Part shown: positions 43,201 to 58,200 of the stretch, piece by piece
Layout: each line of letters opens with the position of its first letter
How positions within the stretch are numbered: the first letter of the stretch is position 1
Assembly (NCBI RefSeq): GCF_033958435.1
Contig: NC_134146.1
Coordinates: 28,976,501-29,040,500 of the forward strand
Reading direction: 5' to 3'
Source: Carettochelys insculpta
Taxonomy: Eukaryota; Chordata; Testudines; Carettochelyidae
DNA length: 64,000 bases
Position numbers and translations under genes: made by a program
Notes under the pieces: model-generated
What the model was told of the DNA's origin: nothing
The model's input: only the letters and a program-made list of their open reading frames with translations
Databases searched by the model: none

Positions 43201-46200
43201 GTTAATCCTGAGAATTCAGTCAGCCTGACCTTGTGCTGTAGTTATTATAATCTCTGTTCTGAGTTAATGCAATTAGTTTTGATTCCCGAGTCAGTCTTTT
43301 TCCAGGGTTTTAAAAAAATAATTTGCCAGGAAGGTGAAATAAAATATCAAAACTCCATAGGCATTGCGTTTTTTTGGTTAAACAGATAACTGACCAGTGT
43401 TTTTGAAAGTGACACAAATGAGATTTATGCAACACAAGTAGCATCTAATTAAGTAGCTCTTCCTTACCAGGACTTCTAAGCCGTGTCTACATGTGCATGC
43501 TACTTCGAAGTAGCAGCACTAACTTCGAAATAGCGCCCGTCACGGCTACACGTGTTGGGCACTATTTCAATGTTAACATTGACGTTAGGCGGCGAGACGT
43601 CGAAGCCGCTAACCCCATGAGGGGATGGGAATAGCGCCCTACTTCAAAGTTGAACGTCGAAGTAGGGCACGTGTAGACGATCCGCGTCCCGCAACATCGA
43701 AATAGCGGGGTCCACTATGGCGGCCATCAGCTGAGGAGTTGAGAGACGCTCTCTCTCCAGCCCCTGTGGGGCTCTATGGTCACCGTGTGCAGCAGCCCTT
43801 AGCCCAGGGCTTCTGGCTGCTTCTGTGGCAGCTGGGGATCCATGCTGCATGCACAGGGTCTGCAACCAGTTGTCGGCTCTGTGGATCTTGTGTTGTTTAG
43901 TGCAACTGTGTCTGGGAGGGGCCCTTTAAGGGAGTGGCTTGCTGTTGAGTCCGCCCTGTGACCCTGTCTGCAGCTGTTCCTGGCACCCTTATTTCGATGT
44001 GTGCTACTTTGGCGTGTAGACGTTCCCTTGCAGCGCCTATTTCGATGTGGTGCTGCCCAACGTCGAAGTTGAATGTCGACGTTGCCAGCCCTGGAGGATG
44101 TGTAGACGTTATTCATCGAAATAGACTATTTCGATGTCGCTACAACGAAATAATCTATTTCGATGTAGTGTGCACGTGTAGACGTAGCCCTAATGATAAA
44201 AAGAAGAGGATTTGGTATATCTAAGAATTTTCATTTAAACTTCCATGCAAAGATGCCAGTACAGAAGGAGTCATAAGAGGTTTTGAACAATAACACCAAC
44301 ATTTTAAGCTGAAGGTATTAACTTTGTCATGAAATGATCATCTTGTCCCCCTCAGCCCCAAACCTTCACAATTGGTCCTTCTCAGGTGCAACACAGAATC
44401 CTTTGACCAGCATTCCTAAAGATTGCTCAGGTTTCTCAGTGCTTAAGAAGAGGCAAGATGAGCACAAGGGACTTTTGTTTGTTGTGCTCTTCATGTCTGA
44501 GAACGACTGGCTGCAAATGACTGGGCTGCTTTCTCTCTCTCCTTTGGAAGACAAAAAATGGGAGATGAAGTCTGAGCTTCTAAGACAACTTGGTCAATGA
44601 GGCTATGACCTATAAGTTGAGAACTGCTGCTCTCAGCTAATGGAAGGAAACATGAAATTAGTGGATGACATTCAGGTTCTTATGGACTAAAGCTTGCAAC
44701 CAAACCTTGGGATAAATACCGAACATTGCTAGCATCTAGAAATAACTATACAGTGTAATCATAGAACAGAAATGTAAATCAGTTCATAGCTCTCACCTCC
44801 AAATATTACAGAGAGCACAACGGGTGGCTCAGTTTGCTTCTTCAGACATTTTATTTATAGCTTGAAGCTAAACCTGCACCATGAGAAATTTACCCATATT
44901 ACACACGATAACAGAAATGAGAACACTTTGTTGGAGAAAATAACTGATCGTGCAATCTCAAATACAGGTACCACTTTGATTGTAAAGGTTATTCCTAGCC
45001 TTCTTCATCATAAACTGTTGAGAATTACCTTTTTCGTCATCTCCACTGGCTCCTTGATGTCTGCCTAGCCGTGTTTGCATCTATAGCTGGAATAAAAATA
45101 CCTAATCTAGTCAAAGGCAACAGCTGTTAAGGGACAGCAACCCCTTCACTTGGGCTCTTTTAACTTGAGAGAGATGAGACCAACTCTCAATTCTAATTAA
45201 AATTTACCTTCATTAAACTGTAAAATGCCTTCCAGAAGAAGAATAACGTTTGAATATAGGCATATGTTGATATAGCAATTAGGGAATAAGTCTAATTAAT
45301 ATTGGAACTTAAATCTTTTGAACATAGGAATCTATGCATGACAGATGAAAGAATGATTTTGATGCAGACACTTTCTTTCAAAAAACAACCCTCAACAGGG
45401 TGTGCAAAGTGTTGTTTTCTGAGTACACGTATAAGTCATTTGTTGGCCTAAAATAAAATGTCATACAATTCATCAAGAAGTGACTGTATCCTGGCTGGCA
45501 GGGAAGGAGCGGAGGAGAGAATGGAAGGAGGATGTCAGTGCCCCCTGGGAAGGATGTTAGAAAACTCCACTACCCAACTGTAAGATGTTAGCAATGCAGC
45601 AATAGAGTGGTGAGATGACTACAAAGGGGCACAAAGAAATTAGGAAGAGCTCTCTCTCGTGTAACGTTCCCATCACTCATCAATAAGTTTCTCATAGGGA
45701 AGAGGGGGAAAAAGATAATGGGAAGGATAACAGAGGATGAAGTTGGGAAACGGGATCCAACACCAACAGTGTCCATCCTCATACCAGCACCCCAGCCTGT
45801 GGCTTTGTTTCAAATGAGTAGTGATGGGGGAGACTTTCATTGCTCGCAAGAACAAATTCTCAAAATGCAGAATCAAACAGCAGATTAAATCAAATAAAGG
45901 ATATACCCAGCCCCCACAACACCATGCCCAGGGATTCAGCAAGTTTGTCAGCCCCCTCCATGTAGATCATAGTACAAAATGTGCTAAACCCTAGTGAGTA
46001 ATTAATGTAAACGTTTACATCAGGGTGAGCAAATACCAGTCCATGGGCTGGATCCATTCCATGAGGGCTGGTCCCTGGTGGGCCACTGCCACTATATTTA
46101 CTTGCACTGCCACAGGTCACAGCTGTCTTTGGCCAGGATTGCCATTTGTGGCTAATGGAAGCAGAGGAAAGCAGTGTCCCAGTCTGCACTGCTTCCTGCT

Positions 46201-49200
46201 GGTCTCATTTGTCACAAACAGCAATCTGTGGCCAATGAGAGCTGTGACTGCCCACTATCTGTGGAAGTGCAGGTAAATATGGTGGCAGCAGCCCACCAGG
46301 CCCACCCCTTTTTTATTGCCCACCCCTGTTATACATCATAATGTATGCACATGCCTACAATGCAACTGCTATTAGTTCCCCTCATTCAGACCAATTAAAA
46401 TGCTCTGGTGCAATAATTTTGCCACACCCCAATGGCAGTGAAAGTTATTTCAAAGAATGTGTTCATGTCCTGCTGACAGTTTTGGAACCACGCTCTTGCA
46501 ACATGAACAACTCCTACTACTTAATTTGAAAGAATAATAAAAACAAATCAAGGAGAAAAGGGACACATTCTGGCTCAAATACATTTACAAAATTGCAATG
46601 TACATATATATGGAACACACCTTTCACTTTAAAAAATGTAGACCAAATTTGTATGTTAATGTGACATTAGTATATATGTCTTGAATCTGCAGCACAAACT
46701 ATAAGCAGCAGTGGTGCTTTCAACCATACACTAGGGTGCTAAATTGTGAATTTGCTGCCAACCTAATGTTGAGATGCCAGAACTTCCAGCTACCTTCTTC
46801 ATGGTTGTAAAAGGGCAAGCTACGGTAATCAGCAGCATGGTGTTGGGGAATACAACATGTTGATGATGCAACTTGGCCTAGTTGTACTAAATTCATGGAC
46901 GAGAAGTTTAGTTTACTATAACTGATCCATGGTAAATTAGCGCGTGCCAAACCCACACAAAAGAAATCTTTTTAATATACTCTGAAACCACCAACCTGAA
47001 GAAACTCTAAAGTTGTGTTATAGTAAGAGCGATACACAGAATGTTACAACTGCAAGTCAAACTAACTGGGCATGGAAGAATAATGACAAGGGAAGAAGTC
47101 TGTATAGTGAATAAAGCTCAGTTACAATGGCAGTCACACCCAGCATCACTGTCAGCAGCAGCATGTCTGCCCAGCTTGAGGCAGGGTTATGAATGGTAGA
47201 AAATAGGCTCTACAGATAAATAAACACATGGTCTTTAGTAACTAAGAGACAACTAATTTCAACCATCAGCGCTTCAGAAGCCATACTGAAGCTGCTGAAA
47301 ATTCTTCAACAAAATATTTCATGCCCCTCCAGAAAGGATGAACCTACAATGAAAATAATTTATTGAAATTACCTAGTTTTAGAGAGAAAAGTTTTTCAGG
47401 AGAAATGTTTGACATTTTTTTCTAATATTTTATGTTTAATGAAATTTTATAGACTTGTTTATTCCCTTAAAAACAAAATCTAGAACACACAAAGAATATA
47501 AACTTCCCAATAAAATGCATTTAAAAAAAATTACCTCTATTACTAGCTATGAGTATGTTGCCCTGTAGCAATTCTAGTATGCAAAGGACATTATCATTAT
47601 TTATTTGTATTCTTGCATTTCCCACAACATGCTAGAGGCTGTCCACACACCAAAAGATAAATTTTAAACACTAGTATCTTCATTTAGTATATATATGAGA
47701 GCAGCCTCTAGAACTGCTAGCCATAGATCAGGACCTCACTGTACTGGGAGCTATACAAAGAACTAAAAGACCTAAAGACCTTACCATCTATCTATGTTTA
47801 AACACGTAAGCAAAAGTAGTGTTATTTTCAGAGGTGCTCAGCACCTGCAGCTCTCACAGTCTACACTCTGAGTTGCTGGTACTCAGCAATTCTGACAATG
47901 GAGTCATCTTTTAATTAAATGCCTGAATGTGGATTTCGGTGTTTACACTCAAAAAATTCTGTCAGTCTCAGACCCGAAGAGCTCACAATACCAAGATCCA
48001 TCCATGTTTTATAGCTTATCCCTAATATTTTTAAAAACAAGAAGTTACCAGTTCCCTACCTGGTAAAGTCAATGAACATGTATGCTGTTAAAAGAAGAGA
48101 ACTGTTGAGTACTAAACCAAAATGGACACAAAAAGAAAACCCTTGGAATTACTAAACCAAAACAAATTTCAGAAAATTGTGTGTCTCTCTTCAAAAATAT
48201 TTTTAAAAAGAAGACCTGTACAAAGAATATGGACTTTTAGCAGAAAAAAAAATGTTATAAAGATTTATATTTCTGGGCAAACTGCCTGATCCCACTCTCA
48301 CAAAGTCTAGTCAGACTTGGAAAAAGGAGATTGTCATAATGTAATATTCCAATAATATTAATGTTGATATATTACTCATGACTTCACTTTAGGATAAACA
48401 AAAGATTATATTAAAATTACAATAAAGAAAATACTAATCAATTGCCATGAGCAATAGCTTGAAGTGAATGCACTTTATTAACCTCCTGCACAAGTAGTTA
48501 GAACACTGGAAGATTTTATTGATTTGTCAATATTAAAGCCCCACTTTTTAAAAAGTATTATAGCTGTTGTTTATGAATTTAAAATGACCTAGAGGAGCCT
48601 AGGTTAAGTGAGAATAAAATTAAGGAAATGCACAGGACTTAATTTTAAAACAAGAAGATGTTGCATCAGAAACTCATTTGATCATAAATTACTGAACTAA
48701 AACTAAACAAACAAGTAAGATGTGAAAGTCAAGCCTCTCTGTATGGCTTTTTTCCTCATCCTGTCTTATTTCATTAAAAAAAGCAATTGTTTCTACTTTA
48801 AAATATAATCCATATTGTTCAATCCACTTTGTAACACACTTTTCAACCCTTTTTATTACTAAAGATAAAATTCTGTCATCCTTACTCATATTGGAGTTTT
48901 TCAATAAAAACAATAAACTTCCTAAAGACAAGAAAAGTTGTAAGACACAACATTACAATTTAATAAGATTCATGTTGTATTAACATCTCTGTTACAAATC
49001 CTTCATTTTCATTGTTTGCTACTGTTTACAGCCTGGACAAAGTAAGAGTTAACATTTGTTGCACACTTCTGTAGGGTTTTAAAAGAAGACCATTAGCAAC
49101 ATGAATTACTCCCATACCTTCTGTTCCACTTTCAGAAACTGAGCAAATTCTTCAACAGTGAGATGATCTTTCTTATCACTGTAGCTCAAAAGCAACAAGT

Positions 49201-52200
49201 AGAGGTCGCGTCGTAATGACATCATCTTGTAAAATACAGAGAATTCCTCAAATGTTAGCGTTCCCTGATTCTCATCTGTGTCAGCTTCCTAAGGACCAAG
49301 AACATGCAAGTAAGTGTGCATGCAAGTAGGTGTATGATGAATTCAGGGAAGAAGAAGAAGAATAGAGCATCTGGATAAGAAAAGATAAACCTTCAATATT
49401 CTGCAAGCCATGTGACTCCATTCATCTTCAATAACACTAGCAAGCACTTGCTCATCTAACAACTAAATTAACAGAATTCTTACTGGCTTTCTTGGCAGAA
49501 ATTCAATTGTTAAAGCAAAACAACCAATTCTCAGTGAAAAGGCACATTTCTTCTTTAGATTTCATTGTATTATTTCATGAGAAGGACTCACATTGGGCCA
49601 CGATCTGATCTCAGTAACACTGATGAGAATCTAGAATGGGAGGGGAGGGGGGCAGTTGGGGACCATGGACCCCAATAAAAATCAGCCAAGAGCCACAAGT
49701 GAGAAGTAATAGACAGACAAATAAATAAATAAAGCCATCACTTCACTGACCTGTCCCGCTCCCCACAAGTGCAGAGAAAAAAAAGCCCTAAAAACCTCAA
49801 AGACGTGTCCCCCAGCTGAGAAGCAGAAAAAAGACATTCACCTCATTATGCTCAAGCTCCACCCCAGACCTAGTGGGACCAGGCTAGTAGATTTTGTGGG
49901 TCCCACCAGGCTCTGGGGTGGGACCAAAAATTAGGGGTTCAGTGCAAAGTATAGAGCTGCCAGGGAGCAGGCTGATGTGGGTAATGGGAAGGAGGTAATG
50001 GAGTGGGGGTCGGGATCTGGATGGGAGGGAGGGTGTAGAAGCAGGCTGAGGATGGGGCACCAGGTCTTGGTGAAAGTGAAAGGGACAGAGGGTGTAGAAA
50101 CGGGATCTAGAAAGGAATGCAGGAGTGGGATGGGGGCAATCTCTGCATGGGAGAAGGTTACAGGAGTGTGGTCTGGGCAGGAGAGGCCAGAGGATGGGGG
50201 CACCTACCTGATGCAGCTTGGGAGAGGTATGTGGTGCAAGGAACTGCCGCCAGCTGCTCCCATTGGCCACGATTCAGCCAATGGGAGTGATGCAGGGTTG
50301 TTCCCCATAGCATTCAGGTACCACTTCCTCCCACCACCTAGCCTGAATTGGGCGCATGAAGCTCAGGGCTCAGCCACTTCCCCCTCCCCACAAGGGGTAC
50401 AAGCCAGCCACAGAGCCTCTTCACCTACATGGCTGGAGCATGAGTGCTGGCTCACGCCCCTGTGCGCTGGGGAAGTGAGCCCAGAGCCTTGTGGGCTGGC
50501 TCATAGCAAGCCACAGCCCATAGGTTCCCCACCCTGATCTAGATAATATCAGGATCTCACCCACTGACTTCATCAAAAGGCAGAATCTGACATTTATAAA
50601 TGTTCTGTGTAATATTACAATGCTAAATAGATGTCAACATAATAAATTGCAACAATTATTTAGTCCCATTACCATCACAGTGTGTGTGAACAGGATTAAG
50701 TCTGAAATAACAGCAGCATTCCATACGAAGAAAAATATCTTCACAAGCTTGACCGCTGTTTTAGTTTGTCCTTAGAGCTATTGTTAGAGAAGAAAATGGT
50801 ACTTATTCTATGTTATTAATGCTTTTTTACTTTGGGCATCTAAGGAGGGTTTGCTTTGCATTTACAGGACATTTGACAGCAGTTTTACAACTTATTTTCT
50901 CTTTGATGTAGAGCTCTGCAGTAACCCAAACTCGAAAAAGACTCCTGTCCCTGCTGAGAGTTTTAGATGATGTCTACACTACAAAATTGGGTTGGCTTTA
51001 TTTAATTCGACTTTGAGCATCCAGGTTAACAGATGCGATTTTGCATGTCTGCACCAGGGGGCTGTAGTCAACAGAGCAAACCTGCTACGACTTGCATCGA
51101 CTCATGGAGTGAGACACTGTGGAGAGCTATCCAATAGTCCCTGTAGCAGATTGAAATTCTGAGTTTGGATCCCAGTGCTTCATGGGATGAAAACGTTGTT
51201 GAGGGTGGTTACAGGTACCTGTCATCACACTCCCATGTCTGTGGCTCAGAACCAGACAGAGCAGCTGTTCACTAGCCCTGTCCTGTGGGTACACTTGTCT
51301 AAGGTTTGATCTACACTAGGAGCTTAGGTTGAATTTACGTGACTTAGGTCAAATTTCTGGAGGCACACCTCAGTGGTTAGAGCACTGGCTTTGCAAACTC
51401 AGGGTTGTGAGCTCAGTCCTGAGTGGGGCCTTTCAAGGGTCTGTGGCATGTTAGAATTAAAACAAAAAAATCTGTCAGGGATGGTGATAGGTCCTGCTGT
51501 GAGTGCAGGCTACTGGACTTGACGACTTCTCATGGTCCCTTCCAGCTCTATGAGGTATGTATGTATATTTAAGAAAGCAGTCCACACTAATGTGCTCATT
51601 CCATTGACTTTAAGGGCTACGGAGGCTGGCTTGGGTAGTCCTGATTTTCACTAGGAGCAATGCCATATTTGACCTTCCATGGTCTACCTTCGGATAGTGC
51701 AGACAGACTGTTGTGAAATTCAATGCTTTTGGCCTCCTCTAGTCAGCTTCTGATGTCCATACTCATGAATGCCTATGGTAAGATTTACATGCACCATGGA
51801 CATCCTATATTCCTAGATTCTGGGTCACAGGTTATCTGTCTGGCATAATTTTACTAGTTAAGTCTACACCACCGAAACAAAGGAGCGCAACTTCAGTGCT
51901 GCAAGTTGAAACTGGGAACAGATGACACAAAGCCAACTGTCTCAGGAGGCATAATTTAGGAGAGACTTCTGACTGCTTAATATCACCTGAGCAGCACAAA
52001 GACCCAGGACTGAGTATTCGGCATGACGTATATTCTCTATCTTGCACAAATCTGGTTATATTGGAAGTCCACTGGCCCCTGTGCACGTTTAGGAGGATTT
52101 AAGGGCTATATACATGCTCCCAAAGGCAGTCTAACAACTGGATAATCGTCACTCTCTCTTCAGCGGGAATCATCTCTGCAAAACCTATTATGTGAACCCA

Positions 52201-55200
52201 GTTACAGGCTGGCAGCAACAAAGGAAAAATATTCAACTTGTTCTTCTCAAATCAATATGATATATGGCTCTGGATCATAAAAAGGCTGCCCGTTAATGAC
52301 ATCATGTTACATCCCTGACATTTCTTTTACATTTTAAATTGAACTAAAATGACTTCACAATTCTCTGTTTCTCCTGCAGCTGCATCAGTAATACCTAAGG
52401 AATTCATTCATTGCATTATGTTAGGAGTTAATATTCCTGTCATCTCAATCCACAAACACAGATCTTGGCACATACGTGGAGGAGGAAATGATTTTTAGCT
52501 ACAAGGTAGCAAATAGGATTAATGTCTACATATGCCCCAAATGAGATCTATGATTGGGGGCACAATTCAGTCTAAATTTCCTCTACATCTACTAGCCCCC
52601 AAGCTTCCCAGGCTTTACATACCCATGGATTGTACTCTGCTAGCAGTACAGTGCTGATTTTACTGTAGAAGCTCATGCACATTTTTGCTGTAAAGGGTCC
52701 TAGGATCTTAGACAACTTCTGTTTTGTGTAGTGGTCTGGATTTTGGCCCAGAATGTTGGGTTCTGCTTTTTTGTTTTGTTTCTGCTGCACTCTATACATC
52801 ATTAGCATTTCTGCCAATGGTGTAAATATGAGGGATGGTCAAACCATGGTAGACAGTCTCAGAAATGTTCACAGTTGAAAAAAAATAGTTCTTCTAATTT
52901 ATTTTTTTTAAAAAAAAGGGTTTCTGCAAAAATTGTCAATTCCTTCAAAAGGTCGCTTTTCAGAAAACATTTTTCTGTGGAACAATTTCAACCACTTCTG
53001 TAATTAAGTAGCAGCTCCATTTTGCATTTACATTGAGGCGAGAGCAAAATTAGGTCCAGAATGAGGAGAACAAATTGTATCCAAAACTGCGTGTCCTTTC
53101 TGTGATCGGTGTGTGCTGGGCCCTTCATCATGAGATACCTATATCTATATGAAGTTAAAAGTGACACAGTGCAAGCAACATGCTCCAAAAGAAATTCTGT
53201 GGGTTAATAGAGAGGATGGGGAGCTTAGATGTTCCAAGTCCTACATTCTATTTCTGGTTCTTCAGTGGATGTTCCATGCTGCCACCTAATCATTCTTGTG
53301 TGTGATGGCACTACTGTGTGACCCATGGAAAATTACTTCACCTCTCAGCATCTTATTTTGTCCAACTCTAATATGCATATGATATTAAACTACCACACTG
53401 GTGTTTGTGAGGCCACTTAATTAAGGACCAGATAACCCTCTAGTTCCAACAGGAAACCAGGGAAGCCCTGTATTATACAGCAGGTCAGACTAGAGGTACA
53501 CAACGGTCCTTTATTATAAATTATGAATCCTTAGGCAGGCAAAATCTCCGGTCAGGGTCCTCTAGGCATCTGTGTTGAATGCAATCTGCTCCATGCATTA
53601 GAATGGAGAAAATCATTCCCTTGCACCATGCTCCCATCTCCTCTTTGTCTGTTTCAACTCTCTTTTCAGCTGCTTGCTCTCCTTACATGCGGGTTTTCTT
53701 TTGCTGTTAATGAGACGCTGGTAACTGGAAGACAGGCGAGGGGCTGGGGTGATGTTGAAAACACAAGTGAAGTGTTCGTTTTCACACCGATATTCACATT
53801 CAGAAACACTTTACTACACAAGTAAAACCATTAATTTGAAATAGAAGACTTACAGAATGGCTCAGTGTGGAGGGGTGTAGTCATAGCCCTCAAAATAAAA
53901 AAAAATGTTTTATCAAGACTATAATTAAGCGCAGCTGTGAAAATTCCTTGAATGGGAGCTTTGACCGAATATCCACAATTAAACTAGAGCTAGAAATCAC
54001 AGAGCACAATGTTCGCTCCGCCTCTGCTCTTCTACTACAACAATGAAATGGAACTGTTTGCTCATCAATCTTCAAAAACACTCACTTTTGTCCATAATTT
54101 TGAGTTTTTTGCTAGGCCTTTGCAAACAAAACATTACACTGTGTAAAAAAGGACACTGACCTGGAACATCTGTCGCACTTTTCTACGAGGCAGATTGACG
54201 TTCAGTTTATGCATCAGTTGGTGGATCTCTTCAATATTCAACAAGCCATCTCTGTTCTTATCGGCTTCCTCAAAGGTCTGTTTCACCCAAGTGCAAATAT
54301 GTTAAGGAAAGGTTGAACTACTTAAAATAAAAGTTTTTATCATGGAGAATTACAAAGGGACAGATTCCACCGGCCTTAGCAAAAATGACATTTGCTAATC
54401 AGTCCCATATTCAGTGTTTCCCGTAAGCTGAGCGCTAGGATGGCCACCCAGGGAAGAATCAGGTGCCACTTGATTAGCAGAGCACCCACAGCCACCCACA
54501 GTGGGCAGTATGTGTTTCTATTGGTGGTGCATATTCACATATGCCTTGGTGCACGTAACGAAGTTTAGTCTGCCCATGGATGGAAAAAATTAAAAGGAAC
54601 ACTGCCCACAATATAAGTAATAGTGGCAAAATTTGTCCCAGGGTGACAGAATTTGGCCCATAGCTTGTATCAAAATTGTGTCCATTTCCACATTCTGGGA
54701 TAAATTCTGTAATTGTTCTGGAGTAAATAGACCAGATGCTGATCTCACAGCAGTGTTACAGTAGTAACTCTCTTAATTTCCATAGAATTAGTCCAGATTT
54801 CCACTGGGATCAGAATTATGATGTCATTGGATCCACAACAGGGATGTACTTGGCTCATGATTTATACCACTCAGAATCTTACTGAGTTTACGTATTGGTG
54901 ACAAAATTTATCTAGTGCTACAGCATGGAATAAAAATGACATACAGTGAAATTAGTTTAAGGCATATTACTGCAACAGGGCAATTTCAATAAGATTCTTA
55001 TTAAAAAATTAACAGCTTTTGTTTTTCACCATCCTCTCTCTCCACTAAGTTTAAGCTTTAGTTTTTTCATGCTTCAATTTCACCTTTATAATTTCAGTTC
55101 TTCCCTCTTCTGAAAGCGTCTTCTCCATTCTACCATCACATTGTTAACAATAACCCCATCTCCTTAGGTCCTCTCTCCACTCTAATCATGTTTCCTGCAT

Positions 55201-58200
55201 CCACTACATATTTTCTCTCCCTTTCCTTCCCACCCTTTTCTCCTTATCCCACCCCACACTCACTGCAAGGCACAGAAGGAGCCAGACGTACTTGGAGGAA
55301 ATAAATTGCTCCGTTGTATGTCTGCACACATGCTACATGTGCTTTGGAGTTCAGGGAAATAGGGTGGTCACTGATACACAATCTCTTTCTCAGTAGTATG
55401 CTAGGCTGATGTGGTCCAATCTGCTCCTTACACAGGTTGCAGCTACATTATGAGATAAAATCAAATTTATTAATATCAATTTTGTAACTCTGGAATTTAT
55501 AAATTTGATTTTGACTATCCTCACCTCCCCAAGTGCTCCTCACAAAGTCAATTTATTGCTGCCACACTCAATTGGCAAACATCAATTGTTGCAAATGTGC
55601 ATTGTGGGAACCTATCCCACAGTTCCGTCATCCCTGTAGCATTCTGGGTATGTTCACTGGTCTCTGACATCATCTTCCCACATTGCATTGTCCTCATTCC
55701 CCTCCCGCGCTAAGCAAATGGCCATTTTTCCAGTCGGAAGGAAGGAAAAGTAGGACATCAACAAAAATATCCAAGTTAACTGTAATTTCTTTCTTTTGTA
55801 ATTGAATTATCAAGGATTTCATAAAAGTCAGCAAGTGTATGTCTTCTCAAATGACTGTCCACCCTCCTGTGATTGCATCCAATCCCTGAAAACAACACAG
55901 GGACAATGAAAAGCTTGAAGAAAGAGTTAATAGTAAAGTTTTAAAAAAAGAGAGTTGGTCAGGGGAGGGTATTTGGCTTCCTTGTTCATTATACAGCTTC
56001 TGCGCACAGGCTGTGTTCTCAAGAGGCCATCCACTGACTGTTCCCTCTCCCTTGATTGCATCTCATCCCTGAAAATAACACAGAGACAGTCTGTATTCTC
56101 AACTGTTAGACAAAATAGGATAGAAAAGGCTAGGAAAAAAGATTTTTGTCTTCCCTCTTCACTACACTGGCATTACCAACATGGGGGATGGCAGTGAAAT
56201 CTCATACACTGAACTCATAACGGAAACAGGAATCTCAACTGGCCCACCACCTGCTGTTCCTTGTGGTTTTGGGGGGGTCAAAGCATGAAGAGAGAGGATA
56301 GGAAATGTCAGGGAAAAGATTTGATAAATGAAATATCAAAGATTTTACAAAAAGCAGCAGGTGTCCGCAATGGGCAGCAAGCCCCTGAAAATATTTTTGG
56401 CATGGGGGCTGTGGTCTGCGGCTGCAGAGCCTGTTGAAATGTTCTACCACCTCTGAAAATCTTAGCTGCTGGGGGGGACTTGCCCCCCGCCTCCTGGCAG
56501 CAGTAAGCCCCCTGAATATCTTAGTCTCAGGGGAAGACTTACTTCCCGCCTGGTGGCAGCAAGCCCCTTGTGTCCTTGCTGGGGTGTAGGGAGGTTGCAG
56601 TGGGGAGCCAGTTGAAGTAGTTCCCCCATATATCTTATCCGCAGGGGGAGATTTCTCCCTGGCAGCTGCAAACCCCTGAATATGTTAGCTAAGGGTGGGG
56701 GGGTGGCGGGGAAGACATCAGGCAGGTGTGCCAGGGACCTGGGGCAGTGGCAGTACCTCACAGGTCTCTGCCACTATGGGAAGTGATGGGATCTTAAGGC
56801 TCCAAGCCACTGGGATTAAGGTCACAGAGGTCATTGGAAGTCACAGATTCCATGACTTCCACGGCCTCTGTGACAGAAGTATAGCATTATGCACAAATCA
56901 CTAGGTGTAATATTATGTGTACTGGTATAGGAGGTGGTGTGTAGAGACCTGTGCTCAATCAGAAAGGCTGTGGCCACACTTGGCCAAAACTTCGAAATGG
57001 CCATGCAAACGGCCATTTTGAAGATTACTAATGAAGATTACTAACTGAATATTCAGTTCCCCATTAGCATTAGGACGCTTCCGGCCACGGCACTTCAAAA
57101 GCGCCGCTTTCGAAAGTGCACGGGTCGGTGTGGCTACACGGGGGTCCTTTTTGAAAGGATCCCCATCCTTTCAAAATCCCGTTATTCCCCTCTGCTGAGA
57201 GGAATAAGGGGATTTCGAAAAGGACCCCCATGTAGCCGCGCCAAGCCGTGTGCTTTCGAAAGCGGTGCTTTTGAAGTGCCGTGGCCGGAAGCGTCCTAAT
57301 GCCAATGAGGTGCTGAATATTCAATTCAGCACTTCATCAGTAATCTTCAAAATGGCCATTTGCATGGCCATTTCGAAGTTTTGGCCAAGTGTGGCCGCAG
57401 CCAAAGAGTATGTGAATGAGGAGTGTGTAGACCACACTTGCCCTTCAAATTGACTCCTGTTAGCGGAAGACCTGTAGAGCAGCATGTATGCAACATTTCG
57501 GGGGCAGCCAAATCCAATCAGCTCTCCTGCTACCACTCTCTGAGGAATTTGCCCATGCCAGGCACAAGGCAGAATTTGTACTTATTTCCAATTCACAGAT
57601 CGACATGTTTCCTTTTTATTGACAAGGACATTTCATTACATCACTTTAATGTCTGTGATTATCCAATCCAAACCTAAATGTATAGTAGAGATCTTCCTGC
57701 TCTGGCCCAAAACTAAAGTCTCCCAAAATAGCTTTTTTGCATATTGCTATCCAATCAAAAATAAATCTATTGGGGCAGTTTTAAATAAGTGGAGAGACCA
57801 CGCTACTGACATTTTTACCTACCGCTGAACTACAGAGTCATATGGTGTTTCTGAATTACAGAACCTCATTGTGTCTTTTTGCAGGAAAAAAAAACAACAG
57901 TCATTTTGAAAAGTATGCAACATCTTGCACCTAATTTTATGTGTCACCACCAATAAATCTGAACCGTGAAAGTGATCAAGAGTGTGGACCTTATTGGCCT
58001 CAATTGATCAAGTTACTTAAGCATGTGCATCACTTTAAGCACAAGTAGTTTGTTCACTTCCAGGAAGTACTAGAATGCATAAAGCTAGTCGTGTGCTAAG
58101 TATTTTGCTGAGTTGGGGTTGTTATGATCACAGCTTAAACACCTGCATCAGTCTAAAACCCTTAAGCCTAAAAGATTTAAGGATTCCAAGGCCGTGTCTA

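Noticed and set aside
49977..50537. 186-codon plus-strand ORF and the overlapping minus-strand one
   Set aside because: Both come from the GC-rich interior of a hAT MITE flanked by ATCTAGAA/ATCTAGAT; no domain and no splice context.
51357..51430. Possible tRNA gene
   Set aside because: A and B boxes are present but the acceptor stem does not pair and a CR1-like SINE body follows directly; it is a SINE head.
56340..56700. Regularly spaced repeats suggestive of a CRISPR-like array
   Set aside because: They are decayed direct repeats of variable spacing in a vertebrate intron; nothing bacterial is present.
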